From Phoronis australis (taxonomy: Eukaryota > Phoronida > Phoronidae): 31,342 nt of DNA. Of this stretch, positions 1-8,870 are shown piece after piece. The notes under the pieces were generated by a model that was not told the origin of the DNA, searched no databases, and saw only the letters and a program-made list of their open reading frames with translations. Location: positions 65,668 to 97,009 of the forward strand of contig NMRA01000926.1 in assembly GCA_002633005.1 (NCBI GenBank), read 5' to 3'. The position numbers and the translations under genes were made by a program. Each line of letters begins with the position of its first letter. The first letter of the stretch is position 1.

Positions 1-1203
1 GCAGAGTAATAATAAGAACTAGAAAGATTATTGTCACGACGTGACAATAATGGATTTTGCGCGTGCGTATTTACTGGAATTGTTTTGGGAAGTTACTGAC
101 AGCAAACCGTTTACCAATATGAAAAGGAATTCTTTAAAATCGTAGAAGAAACTAGAAAGATTATTGTCACGGCGTGACAATAATGGACTCTGCGCGTGTA
201 TATTCCTGCAATTGTTATGAGAAGTTACTGACAGCAAAACTGCACCAATATGAAAATTAATTCTTTAAAATTGTAGGAGAAATTACATGTTAATATTTTG
301 ATGACCTTTCTAGTAATTGACCTCTTCCGGTGCATTATGAGCCCCGATGAGAGAATAATTGTACACTCGATTAAAAGTGTGGTTAATGCTACAAATCACG
401 GAGTTTTTCTTCAAGCACTTTAGAATACAACATGAATAAATTGGTCAAACTTTCAGAAGAAAAATGCACTTAATGACCCAAGGGTTTACCAATTGACCTG
501 ATAATTTAGAATTCAAACTCAATCACATTTACTAAACAGATATGTAATTTTGAAGTCTCTATCTCAAAATTTTAGTTTGCACTCAGTGCCTTCGCCCTAT
601 TTTTCTGATTGGTTAGGCCAATTGCATAGTAAATTAGGACGTTCGATTGGCATGGTGACTTAAACCAGTGTGCTGAACTTGAAAAGAATTCCTTGAAAAA
701 TGTAGGGGATATAACATTTTGAACGTTAGATGACCTTTGCACTAATTGACCCTATCCGGTGCATTATAAGTGTCTTTAGGAGAATCATTGCAAAGCCCGT
801 GAAAAGTGTGTTTAATGCTGAGAATCACAGTTGTCTAACCGTTGACACATCAGAATACTTAAGTGAATGAAAAGGAAAAATTTTCAGAAGAAAAATGCAC
901 CTAACGACCCCATGGTTGCACTAAATGATCTGAAACTTCGTATTTCAAATTTAATTAGACGTACCGATCAGACTTGTGAATCTGAAGTGTCTAGCTCAAT
1001 ATTTTAGTTTGCACCTAATGAACTTTGACCTGTTTTATCTGATTGGATGATTCGATTACTTAGAAAAGTATTTTTTTAAATTGTCATGTTGACTTATACC
1101 TGTGCACCGAATTTTAAAACTGAAGGAGGAGTAGCATTTTGAAAATTTTATGACCTTTGCACCTAACGACCCCTTCCGGTTCAATATGGAATATGATTAT
1201 ATA
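1..1203 (+). mobile_element. LINE 5' module A1 (about 425-base monomers)
   Basis: This non-coding block lies directly upstream of LINE ORF1. It is made of imperfect monomers that each end in a CCGGTGCATT-like word (seen near 327, 756 and 1176, so periods of about 429 and 420). Each monomer repeats the box TGCACYTAATGACC several times. The same module recurs at 7654-8750 and 8871-9693, and a related type at 5434-7653. Similarity between A1 and the 7654-8750 copy stops sharply after the shared word TGATTATATA (1194-1203), where unique sequence leading to ORF1 begins. By analogy with L1 5' regions built of promoter monomers, I infer that this is the LINE 5' UTR/promoter. The alternative is an independent repeat that happens to abut the LINE. 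The left end may be cut by the window edge, since the expected boundary hairpin is only half present (GCAGAGTAATAAT at 1). Confidence 0.7.
19..285. repeat. 133-base tandem duplication with hairpin in each copy
   Basis: Two copies of a ~133-base unit lie head to tail. Each begins with ACTAGAAAGATTATTG and continues through TACTGACAGCAAA and ACCAATATGAAAA to TTCTTTAAAAT. Each contains a hairpin with an 11-base perfect stem (ATTATTGTCAC / GTGACAATAAT) and a 3-base loop, at 27-51 and 160-184. Modules starting near 7675 and 8880 have a single copy of this unit with a degraded hairpin (8895-8919 has one mismatch). The duplication is therefore specific to module A1. Confidence 0.8.
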
Positions 1204-1316
1204 ACGAACAGGTCACGTGATCTTCTTCCCGCCAGATGTGCGTTTGAAATTGTGCTGAAGATTTCTCAATTATTTTTCTATATTCAAGTCTTAAGTTATC
1301 TTATACTTCACCCACG

Positions 1317-2026
1317 ATGAGTGCTGATGAACCAAGAAAGAGGTTTGCAAGCAAAGATAGCGCATCCTCAAACGACAGAGCAAAAAACATACTCAAACAA
1401 CCCTTGAATTCCGTCAGCTTGACCCGCCCCTATGTGAATCCGACTCAAATGAGGACATTGCAAAGCTCGAAAAAGCGCTGACTTTGGCCCAAGTTATTAA
1501 AACACTTCGTGATCAACTATTCCAGCCTGCCCTGGATGATATAAAGGCCTACTACGAGTCCATCCTTAACCAAAAAGACAAAGAAATACAGCTGCTGAAT
1601 GAGCAAGTCAACAATTTGTCAGCAAATCTAGACAACCTAGAGAAATACTCGCGTCGCGCCAATAATATAGTTATATTTCGAGTCGATGAACCTGTAAATG
1701 AAACACCTGGAGCCACTGACAACATTGTGATCAACTTGGGACGCAAACTAGGTCTTGAAATTAACCCCCAACAAATCAGCAGATCCCGCAGACTCGGGCC
1801 CAAACTACGTAAACATGGAGCTAGATATTCGCGAAAAGATCGCCCTATCATCTGTAAGTTTGTGTCATATAGTACCAGAGCTGCTTTCCTTCACAACAGA
1901 AGTCTACGCCGCAAACTGAACTTACCATCCCCGATCTACATCAATGAAAATCTCACGAAACAACGGTCCCTTCTCTACGCCCGCTGTCGCCGCCTCGTAC
2001 AATCTAAAGCCATCGCTAAAACGTAG
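1317..2026 (+). pseudogene. LINE ORF1 (coiled coil + RRM-like), frameshifted
   Basis: ORF1-type nucleic-acid chaperone of a non-LTR retrotransposon, which would bind element RNA in the cytoplasm. An ATG at 1317 opens a short frame ending near 1480. The conserved protein then continues in another frame to the stop at 2024-2026. The switch probably lies at the A-run near 1380-1386, because the second frame is open from about 1359. In the downstream frame, counting from 1484, residues 15-55 are a Leu/Gln/Glu-rich coiled coil ending in LEKYSRR. An RRM-like fold follows (NIVIFRV at 61-67, RPIICKF at 120-126), then the C-terminal signature YINENLTKQRS (152-162) with basic residues. This layout matches L1-like ORF1 proteins, also found in many invertebrate LINEs. 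The 1484 start is a TTG and not a real start. I see no zinc knuckles. Confidence 0.85.
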
Positions 2027-3714
2027 ACGCATGACTGTAACGTAACAATACAGTTGCATAAATACAGGATAAAGCAGGTTTCCTCAGAAAGTGACCATCT
2101 AGTGTTAGAAAACTGCGAAGTTTAAATTGTATTCTGCTCTCTCGTCCTATTGTAGTTCACATGCAATTACTCACTGGTGACATCCCTCAGTTTGTTTGCG
2201 TTCACTCACCCCACCCCCATGTCTTGAGAGGATCAGGTAATTGTCCTGTCAACTGATACTTATTCAGTTTTCTCCCTTATGTAATACCAGATCACGCTCA
2301 ATCACCTCTCTATCAGTGGTGGTGAACTCTATCCAGGTCCGTAGCGATCACAACACCTTATACTGACCACAGGTAATGGTAATGCATCGAATTCTTAATC
2401 TGCATCTACTGTAAATCATTCATGTTTGGAGCATTAGCTTTGTTGATTATCCCCTATTACAGTTTCCCAGTTGCACCCTCACCAAAAATGTATCTTTGCA
2501 CCTGCCTACAGAATGTATTAATGTGGTATTTTTGGTTGCCGTTAAAACATGTTTCCCACATTTTAATTTGAATGTGTGACGGAATTGTACACTGCATGAT
2601 ATTCACATAAGGCAATGATTCTCATATGTGAGCTCAGGCCTTAGTGGCTGTCCCTTATATAATTTTTTTTCAGATTCTTGTGTTTCTTAGAACGTTGATT
2701 TTGTGGACAACTCTATACCAAATTGTCGGTCAGGATAAATTTACCCGTCAATGATTTTGTGAGGCATTTCTGTTCGGTCATGTTATTGACACCTCTCACT
2801 TACTATAATATTGATTTTAATTTCTAGACACTTGTTCTGTTCTCTGTCAGTCAGGTGCAGAATATTCAACTGCATGTAATTTTTGTTGTGGGTTTCAGAA
2901 TGACTCCCCATATCATTAATTAGTTATTACTAATTTAGCTTGCCCGTTAAAAATCACGTTGAGCACTGCCTGTCACCATAATTTAGTTAATAATGAGTTC
3001 CAATTTGAAATAATCCCTGTGAAAACTGGTGTTCCTATCCGTGAGAAAGTTAACATCAATTCAGAAGACAACACCAAACACTTGAGCTGATCAGTCATTA
3101 CTGGGTGACCTATAGTGGTAAGCACTTATTGCCTTATATCAATTCTAAAACGTGTTACAGCTAAGTTATCCATATTGAGAGGTCTTCAATACATCTGTTT
3201 TTGTTTTCTTCAGCGAATTTGAGGGTTCAAGCTCTTATTTTTTACCTTCTTTTGTCCGTTACTATTTGGTCATATTTCCTCTGTACATATATTTAGGTCA
3301 ATCATTATCTATATGTTTTGTATTTACTTGCAACACAACTAACAGGTTTCCCAAGATTGAATTTATATGTTGTGCTTTTCAACTAAGTTGCTATTTATGT
3401 ACCTGTAAGCGAGCCTATGATATAATTTTGTTTTTTTTTTAAAATGACTTACCTAATTGTCCAGACTACCTTATTCATTTAACAACCCTTGAATTTTCAG
3501 TAAGCATTGGTGTATTAATTGTTAAATACGGCTATCCTATGAGTGCCTCGAGTAGTGTGAGTTTCTCTGGTCTTACAATGTTTCCCCCGGCATGGTCACA
3601 GTTCAATTCTTCTCAGGGGCATCGAATGAGATATCACGCTATGCGGGTTCAGCTTACTGATGTGTCTTACTATTGTTTACATAACACCGTATAGATTACG
3701 GAATCGTCATTGGC
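2027..3714. other. LINE inter-ORF spacer, no gene seen
   Basis: About 1.7 kb of AT-rich sequence between ORF1 and ORF2 with no open frame I can support on either strand. This is unusually long for a LINE inter-ORF region, so it may contain an inserted, decayed element or a mutated start of ORF2. The only coding-like trace is at about 2306-2341, where one plus frame reads LSISGGELYPGP and then stops. This weakly resembles the LLLSGDxExNPGP-type opening of some CR1/L2 ORF2 proteins but lacks one residue of the motif. I found no terminal inverted repeats or satellite units here. Confidence 0.5.
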
Positions 3715-3994
3715 ATGTGCCTCCCTTTAGCTGGCGATATTGAAAAAAAAACGAGGCCTGAAGACAATACTACCTTTAAAATCTTATCTTCAAATATTAA
3801 CAGCATTAAATCCAACAATTTCTCCAGATTCCAACTTCTAAAAAACTTTGTTCTGTCTTACGATTATATGATTGTCGCTCTTTGTGAAACTTGTAATGTT
3901 ACCAAAGACGACTTTGATAATGAACTAATCATTCCTGGTTACAGTGTAGCGTATCACAGTAACAGTGGCCGTGGCATCATCTTATTCACTAAAA
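3715..3994 (+). pseudogene. LINE ORF2 N-terminus: AP endonuclease domain (partial)
   Basis: Start of the ORF2 polyprotein of a CR1/Jockey-type LINE; the endonuclease would nick target DNA for target-primed reverse transcription. The frame is open from the ATG at 3715 (upstream in-frame stop at 3682-3684) into the run of N. After a degenerate 2A-like opening, about 80 residues match APE-type LINE endonucleases: FKILSSNINSI (the Asn-bearing first strand), IVALCET (the catalytic Glu strand, ALCET), then IIPGYSVAYHSNSGRGIILFTK, the usual GY...GRG-hydrophobic block. The remaining endonuclease motifs (GDFN, SDH) are not visible. They should lie in the gap, which is too short to hold them. I see no frameshift within this part. 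Confidence 0.85.
3733..3759 (+). other. Degenerate 2A-like motif at ORF2 start
   Basis: The ORF2 N-terminus reads LAGDIEKKTRP. Established 2A-like ribosome-skipping sequences follow DxExNPGP and occur at the N-termini of ORF2 in several CR1, L2, Rex1 and Ingi-type LINEs of marine invertebrates. Here GDIEK is kept, but the essential NPGP has become KTRP, next to a run of nine A (3744-3752). A small indel or substitutions there would explain the loss. I infer a once functional, now inactive element. Confidence 0.55.
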
Positions 3995-4292
3995 NNNNNN
4001 NNNNNNNNNNNNNNNNNNNNNNNNNNNNNNNNNNNNNNNNNNNNNNNNNNNNNNNNNNNNNNNNNNNNNNNNNNNNNNNNNNNNNNNNNNNNNNNNNNNN
4101 NNNNNNNNNNNNNNNNNNNNNNNNNNNNNNNNNNNNNNNNNNNNNNNNNNNNNNNNNNNNNNNNNNNNNNNNNNNNNNNNNNNNNNNNNNNNNNNNNNNN
4201 NNNNNNNNNNNNNNNNNNNNNNNNNNNNNNNNNNNNNNNNNNNNNNNNNNNNNNNNNNNNNNNNNNNNNNNNNNNNNNNNNNNNNNNNNNNN
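3995..4292. other. Assembly gap (298 N)
   Basis: A run of 298 undetermined bases inside LINE ORF2. A typical ORF2 needs roughly 130 more endonuclease residues plus the linker and first reverse transcriptase blocks between the flanking parts, several hundred residues in all. 298 bases can encode only about 99. Either the gap size is nominal or this copy has lost sequence. Open frames drawn across the N run are not meaningful. Confidence 0.99.
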
Positions 4293-5280
4293 AGTATTCT
4301 TACATTTCTCAAACAAAACAGCTTGATCTATCATCGTCAATTTGTTTTTTTTTTGCGTGGGAACAGCACCGTGGCACAACTTGTTGAAATAGTACATGAG
4401 ATTCATTTACATTTTGAGAAGGGCGAGAGTGTCAGGTCCATTTTTCTAGATATAGCTTCTGCTTTCGACTGTGTCCCTTACGACCTTCTACTGTACTTCA
4501 CAAACTTCGATCCTATGGCATTACTGGTAATCTTTTAAACATGATCACCTCATATCTCTCCGAAAGAACATATAGTGTTCGTGTCGACGACGTACTTCCA
4601 AATTTATCCCCTCCTGGATTTGTAAACGCAGGTGTACCGCAGGGTAGCATCTTGGGCCTTCTTCTCTTCTTGGTTTATATTAATGACCTTCCTGATAACC
4701 TGTCATGTAGCACACACCTTTACGCAGATGACACGGCGCTTTTTTACCCCTTCGCAGAGAGCAGCACCACTTAAATAAACACAGCTATTGGTCACAGGAA
4801 TGGAGAATGAATTTTAAACCAGAAAAAAGCGTTGACCTCACCGTCTCCAAATCTATTAATGCTCTCTTCCTTGTTGACCCATCTTATGACCTTAAACTTA
4901 ATGATGAAATCATTCCCAGAAAACAGTCTCACAGACATCTGGGTATACTGTCAGATGAAAAACTCTCATTCACCCCTCACGTTCGGGACCTCCTACAAAA
5001 AACTCAGGAAATAATTAACCCACTTAAGCTTGTCTATCGTCATCTGAATTCTACACATTAAGAAGTTTTGTTCAAATTCTTTATACTTCCACACACTGAT
5101 TATTGTGATATTATAAATCAGTCTGCCAATACGGGTGCAGTCCAACATTTGGAGAAGTTACAATATCATGCTGCCTTACTCATAACCGGAGCATACAGGG
5201 GATCCAATAGTGTTAAGGTTTTGAATAGTCTCAAGTGGCCCAAACAGTCTACTCGACGCAAATCACTTTTTATTATATAA
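4293..5280 (+). pseudogene. LINE ORF2 reverse transcriptase and C-terminus, broken
   Basis: RNA-directed DNA polymerase of a CR1/Jockey-superfamily LINE, readable in three successive frames. The first (to about 4505) has QLVEIVHEIH and the catalytic motif A FLDIASAFD (4443-4469). A frameshift near 4505-4512 leads to the second, with ITSYLSERT, the motif B block GVPQGSILG (4631-4657) and the polymerase box YADD (4721-4732). It ends at a stop at 4772-4774. A shift near 4775-4785 gives the third frame, with the thumb-like WRMNFKPEKS and RHLGI. That frame is interrupted by TAA at 5059-5061 and resumes with FFILPHTDYCD and LEKLQYHAALLITG before a stop at 5278-5280. At least two frameshifts and one internal stop make this copy non-functional, although the catalytic residues remain readable. 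Confidence 0.95.
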
Positions 5281-5433
5281 CTAATCAAAATTTATGTTCT
5301 GTCAAAAATCATATGCTGAGTTTAAAGAACGTACCTGCACCCAATTTGGAGTTATTAAGCCTCAAATTTTGTCGGAAGAAGAAAAAGAATAAGAATAAGA
5401 AGAATAAAATTGAAGAAAACCCAGGAACAACAG
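5281..5433 (+). mobile_element. LINE 3' end and simple-repeat tail
   Basis: Sequence after the last ORF2 stop, including a readable scrap YAEFKERT (5311-5334) and TQFGVIK, then a tail of GAAGAAGAAAAAGAATAAG type (about 5377-5407). An unmistakable second copy of this 3' segment occurs at 8760-8870, fused to module A2. That recurrence supports it being the true LINE 3' terminus. Module B1 begins immediately after the tail with a hairpin. Confidence 0.75.
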
Positions 5434-5459
5434 TACTCTGCGCTTGCACGCGCAGAGTA
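5434..5459. repeat. Boundary hairpin, 10-base perfect stem
   Basis: TACTCTGCGC, loop TTGCAC, GCGCAGAGTA. It stands at the junction between the LINE tail and module B1 and is followed by AATAATAATAACTAG. The same hairpin is intact at 7654-7677 and degraded at 6528-6546. The window also begins with what looks like its right arm. Confidence 0.9.
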
Positions 5460-6527
5460 ATAATAATAACTAGAATGCAATTGCGTATGCGCACTTACAA
5501 CTTTGCGCGTGGTGTATGCACATGCATATTTAAGTATAGGTGCATAACATTTCATAAAAGTTGCATCCTTTGTATGAAAGAGAGCGATGTCCCTGGTAAC
5601 TATGAAAGAGCAAGAGTGAAAAGTAAGAATATCAACGGAATATTGCACGAAATGACCCCAAAGTTGCACCTAATTTCCCCAAAGTTTATTACTAAAGTTC
5701 CTTTAAAAATGAAAAGTATATACGCGATTATGTAAGCTCTAGCTCAAAAATCACTTTTGCACTTAATGACTTTTGATCCGGTATCAGTATCCTTTATCCG
5801 AACTAAATTCCTCGAAAATTTCGGGTGCACTTTTCTAGTATCTGCTTGTTATCAAAATTCGGAGAGTCTATCAAAAATGTAGAAGAAGAAGCAATTTGAC
5901 GGAATGTACTCTCTGACCTGCATCGGGTCATTCCGGTGCATTTTGAGTCAAATACAAGAGATCAATAGAATTAGATTGCCAATTGCTTGAACCACCATGA
6001 ATATGAAACTTCTCGATATTGAATAATGTAAGAACGAGCAGATTGAATAAGTTTGAAATTTAAGAGAAAAGTGCTCTTAATGACCCCAAAGTTGCACTTA
6101 ATGACCCCAAAGTTTATGATTGAACTTCCTTTGTGATTGGAAGCTACATGCATGAATAACAAAGGTCTAGCTCTAAAATTACTTTTGCACTTAATGACCA
6201 TTGACCTGGAAACTTAGTTCCCTTGGTCCAATCGGAAATCCGTGTACATTTCTGATGCACTTATTTAGTCCCTACATGTTGAGAAAATTTCAAAGAGTAT
6301 GTAAAAACTTGTAGAAGAAGAAGCATTTTGACGGAATACACTCCTTGACCTGTTTCAGGTGGTTCCAGTGCGTTTTGGGTCAAAAAATATAAACAATAAA
6401 AATCCCTTAACTATCGTATCAATCACAGTGAATATGATTGTTGTAAGTGAATCAATGTAAGAGTAATAAGAATCTGAAAAAGAAGGAAGAAGAAGAATAA
6501 TAATAAGAAGATACGTAGAACAGTAAA
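5434..6527 (+). mobile_element. Module B1 (LINE 5'-type non-coding unit)
   Basis: A ~1.09-kb non-coding unit that starts at the boundary hairpin. It continues with ATGCAATTGCGTATGCGCAC, specific to type B, then has two ~430-base monomers ending in CCGGTGCATT-like words near 5930 and 6360. Each monomer repeats GCACTTAATGACCCCAAAGT and has a DR1-like box (5767-5779, 6195-6207). It ends in a GAA/ATAAG microsatellite and is followed directly by B2. It shares monomer architecture with modules A1-A3 but has a different first ~200 bases. No LINE coding sequence is attached. I infer a non-autonomous relative or a 5'-region-only copy. Confidence 0.7.
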
Positions 6528-6571
6528 ACTCTGCGCTTGCACGCGCTGAACAATAATAATAATAATAATAA
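6470..6571. repeat. GAA / AATAAG / AAT microsatellites around the B1-B2 junction
   Basis: Simple-repeat tracts at about 6474-6512 (GAAGGAAGAAGAAGAATAAT type) and 6552-6571 (AAT repeats) flank a degraded boundary hairpin at 6528-6546 (only GCGC still pairs). Comparable tracts sit at the other module junctions, so they are probably part of the element tails. Confidence 0.85.
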
Positions 6572-7653
6572 GAACATAACGCAGTTGCATATGCGCACTT
6601 ACAACTATGCAAGTGGTGTATGCATTTGCATAATAAAGTATAGGGGCATTACAGGAAGGAAGAATAAGAAGAATTAGAAGAATAAGAAGACTAAGAACAA
6701 TGGTGAAAAGAAAGAATATCAACGGAAAATTGCACTAAATGATCCCAAAGTTGCACCTAATGACCCCAAAGTTTGTTGCTGAATTTCCTTTACGAATGAA
6801 AAGTATATACGCGATTATGTAAGCTCTAGCTCAAAAGTTGGATTTGCACTTAAAGACCTTTGACCCGGAAACTCGGTTCCCTTTATCCGATTTAAATTCC
6901 ACGCAAATTTCGGTTGCACTTTTCTGCTGCCTGCTTGTTATGCAAATTCGAAGAGTCTATCTAATATCCTGTCCAAGAAAAAGCAATTTGATGGAATGCA
7001 CTCTTTGACACATTTGGGGTCAATCTGGCGCATTTTGACTCAAATCCATGTGATCAATTGAGTTTGATCGGCAATTGGATGAACCACCTTGAATTTGAAC
7101 GTTCTCCCTAATGCATCAATTAAGTACAAGCTGATTGAAAGAGTCTTAAATTTAACAGAAAACTGCACTTAATGACCCCAAAGTTGCATCTAGTGACCCC
7201 AAAGTTTGTGACTGCTCTTCTTTTATCAGTGGTAATCACATGCATGATTATGAAAGGTGTAGGTCAAAAATCACATTTGCACTTAATGACCTTTGAGCCG
7301 AAAGCTCAGTTCCCTTCATCCGATTGGAATTCCAAGTAAATTTCGGATGCACTTCTCTAGTTCCTGCTTGTTTTCAAAATTCGGAGACTCTTTATAAGAA
7401 CCTGTAGAAGAAGAAGCATTTTGTAAAAATACACTCCATGATCTGTTTTGGTTCATTCCGGTGCATTTTGGTCAAAACATTAATAATTAATAGAAATCCT
7501 TTCATCGTGGTATCAATCACAATGTATATGATTGTTGCCAATAAATCCATGTAAGACTAATAATAATTTGAAAAGGAAGGAAGAATAAAAAGAATAAGAA
7601 GAATAATAATTTGAATAATAAGAATAAGAAGATAAAATACGTAGCAGAGTAAA
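6528..7653 (+). mobile_element. Module B2 (LINE 5'-type non-coding unit)
   Basis: Second type-B unit, ~1.13 kb, collinear with B1. It has the degraded hairpin, then CAGTTGCATATGCGCACTTAC, a local GAAGAATAAGAAG tract (6655-6700), and two ~430-base monomers ending near 7017 and 7446. DR1-like boxes lie at 6854-6866 and 7287-7299. The unit ends in a GAA/ATAAG microsatellite (about 7570-7636) that runs into the hairpin of module A2. There is no coding sequence. The head-to-tail arrangement with B1 suggests tandem duplication or repeated insertion into the same tail sequence. Confidence 0.7.
7570..7636. repeat. GAA/ATAAG microsatellite ending module B2
   Basis: Interrupted GGAAGGAAGAATAAAAAGAA and AATAAGAATAAGAAG units immediately before the A2 boundary hairpin, equivalent in position to the tracts at 5377-5407 and 6474-6512. 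Confidence 0.9.
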
Positions 7654-7677
7654 ACTCTGCGCTTGAACGCGCAGAGT
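7644..7677. repeat. Boundary hairpin of module A2
   Basis: ACTCTGCGC (7654-7662), loop TTGAAC, GCGCAGAGT (7669-7677): a 9-base perfect stem. An additional GCAGAGT at 7644-7650 can pair with the left arm instead, giving an alternative fold. AATAAGAAGAACTAG follows. Confidence 0.9.
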
Positions 7678-8750
7678 AATAAGAAGAACTAGAGAGATTA
7701 TTGCGCAGGTGTGTCCATAATGGATTCTGCTCGTGCGTATTACTGGAATTGTAACGGGAAGTTACTGACAGCAACCCGTTTACCAATATGAAAAGGAATT
7801 CTTTAAAACTGAAGTTAATATTTGGATGACGTTTGCACTAAGTGGCCCCTTCTGATGCATTATGTGCCCTGATTAGGGAATAAGTGTAAACTCGATTAAA
7901 AGTGTGGTTAATGCTAAGAATCACAGATGTCTTACTTTAAGCACTTTAGAATACACGGTGAAAGAATTGGTCAAACTTTCAGATGAAAAATGCACCTAAT
8001 GACCCCATGGGTGCACCAAAAGACCTGAAACATTAGAATTCAAACTCAATCGGATTTACTAAACAGATATGTAATTTTGAAGTCTCTAGCTCAAAATTTC
8101 AGTTTGCACTTAATGACCTTTGAACTTTTTTCTGATTTGATGCGCATATTGCTTAGTAAAGTACATGTAGGGTGTTCGATTGTCATGTTGGTTTACACTT
8201 GTGTGCTGAAATGGAAAAGAACTCCTTGAAAAAGGCAGGAGCTCTAACATTTTGAACCTTAATTGACCTTTGTACTAATTGGCCCTATCCGGTGCATTAT
8301 AAGCGTTTTTAGGAGAACGATTGCAAAGCCCGTGAAAAGTGTGTTTAATACTGAGAATCACAGTTGTCTAACGGTTGACACATCAGAATTTTTGGTGACT
8401 GAAAAGGACAAATTTTCAGACGAAAAATGCAACTAATGACCCCCAAGGTTGCACTAAATGAACTGAAACTTTGTCTTTCGAATTGAATTAGATGTACCAT
8501 TCAGACATGCGAAGTTGAAGTGTCTAGCTTAAAATTTTAATTTGCATCTGATGACCTTTGACCTGTCTTATCTAATTGGGTAATTCGATTACTTAGAAAA
8601 ATATTTTTTTAAAATTGTCTTGTCTTATCTCTGTGTAGTACGGAATTTGAAAAAGGTAGCTTTAAAACTGAAGCCGGAGTAGCATTTAAAAAAAGTATAT
8701 GAGATGCACCAAAGGACCTCTTCCGGTGCAATTTGGAATCTGATTATATA
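7654..8750 (+). mobile_element. Module A2 (copy of LINE 5' module)
   Basis: A ~1.1-kb copy of module A1 in the same orientation. After the hairpin it has a degenerate version of the ATTATTG...CAATAAT stem (about 7697-7721), GGAAGTTACTGACAGCAA, and then monomers with CCGGTGCATT words near 8290 and 8723. It carries a perfect DR1 consensus at 8552-8564 and another DR1-like box at 8114-8126. Similarity with A1 ends at the shared TGATTATATA (8741-8750). In place of ORF1, a LINE 3'-end fragment follows almost at once. Confidence 0.75.
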
Positions 8751-8870
8751 CATGTAACATTTCAAGTTTTATGAACTGTTAAAATCATATGCTGAATTTA
8801 AAGAACGTACCGGCACCCAATTTGGAGTTATTAAGTGTCAAAGTTGGTCGGAAGCAGAATAAGAATCAGA
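8751..8870 (+). mobile_element. LINE 3'-end fragment joined to module A2
   Basis: About 110 bases matching 5283-5375: TCATATGCTGA, TTTAAAGAACGTACC, ACCCAATTTGGAGTTATTAAG and GTCGGAAG are shared, and the readable scrap YAEFKERT is kept in frame. Everything between the 5' module and this segment (both ORFs, ~4 kb in the longer copy) is missing. A2 plus this fragment thus looks like one internally deleted LINE. Confidence 0.8.

Noticed and set aside
3954-4406. Long frames on both strands spanning the N run
   Set aside because: They consist almost entirely of undetermined residues; only the flanking LINE parts are informative.
5400-5426. A 2A-like string KIEENPGT in the frame at 5235-5735
   Set aside because: The bases fall in the simple-repeat tail and are not kept at the equivalent positions of the B2 and A2 junctions, so the resemblance is probably chance.
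5434-7677. Helitron interpretation: hairpin followed 11 bases later by CTAG
   Set aside because: Similarity among module copies continues past CTAG, there is no conserved TC start, and no Rep/helicase sequence is present. LINE-derived modules explain more of the data, although a Helitron origin is not fully excluded.
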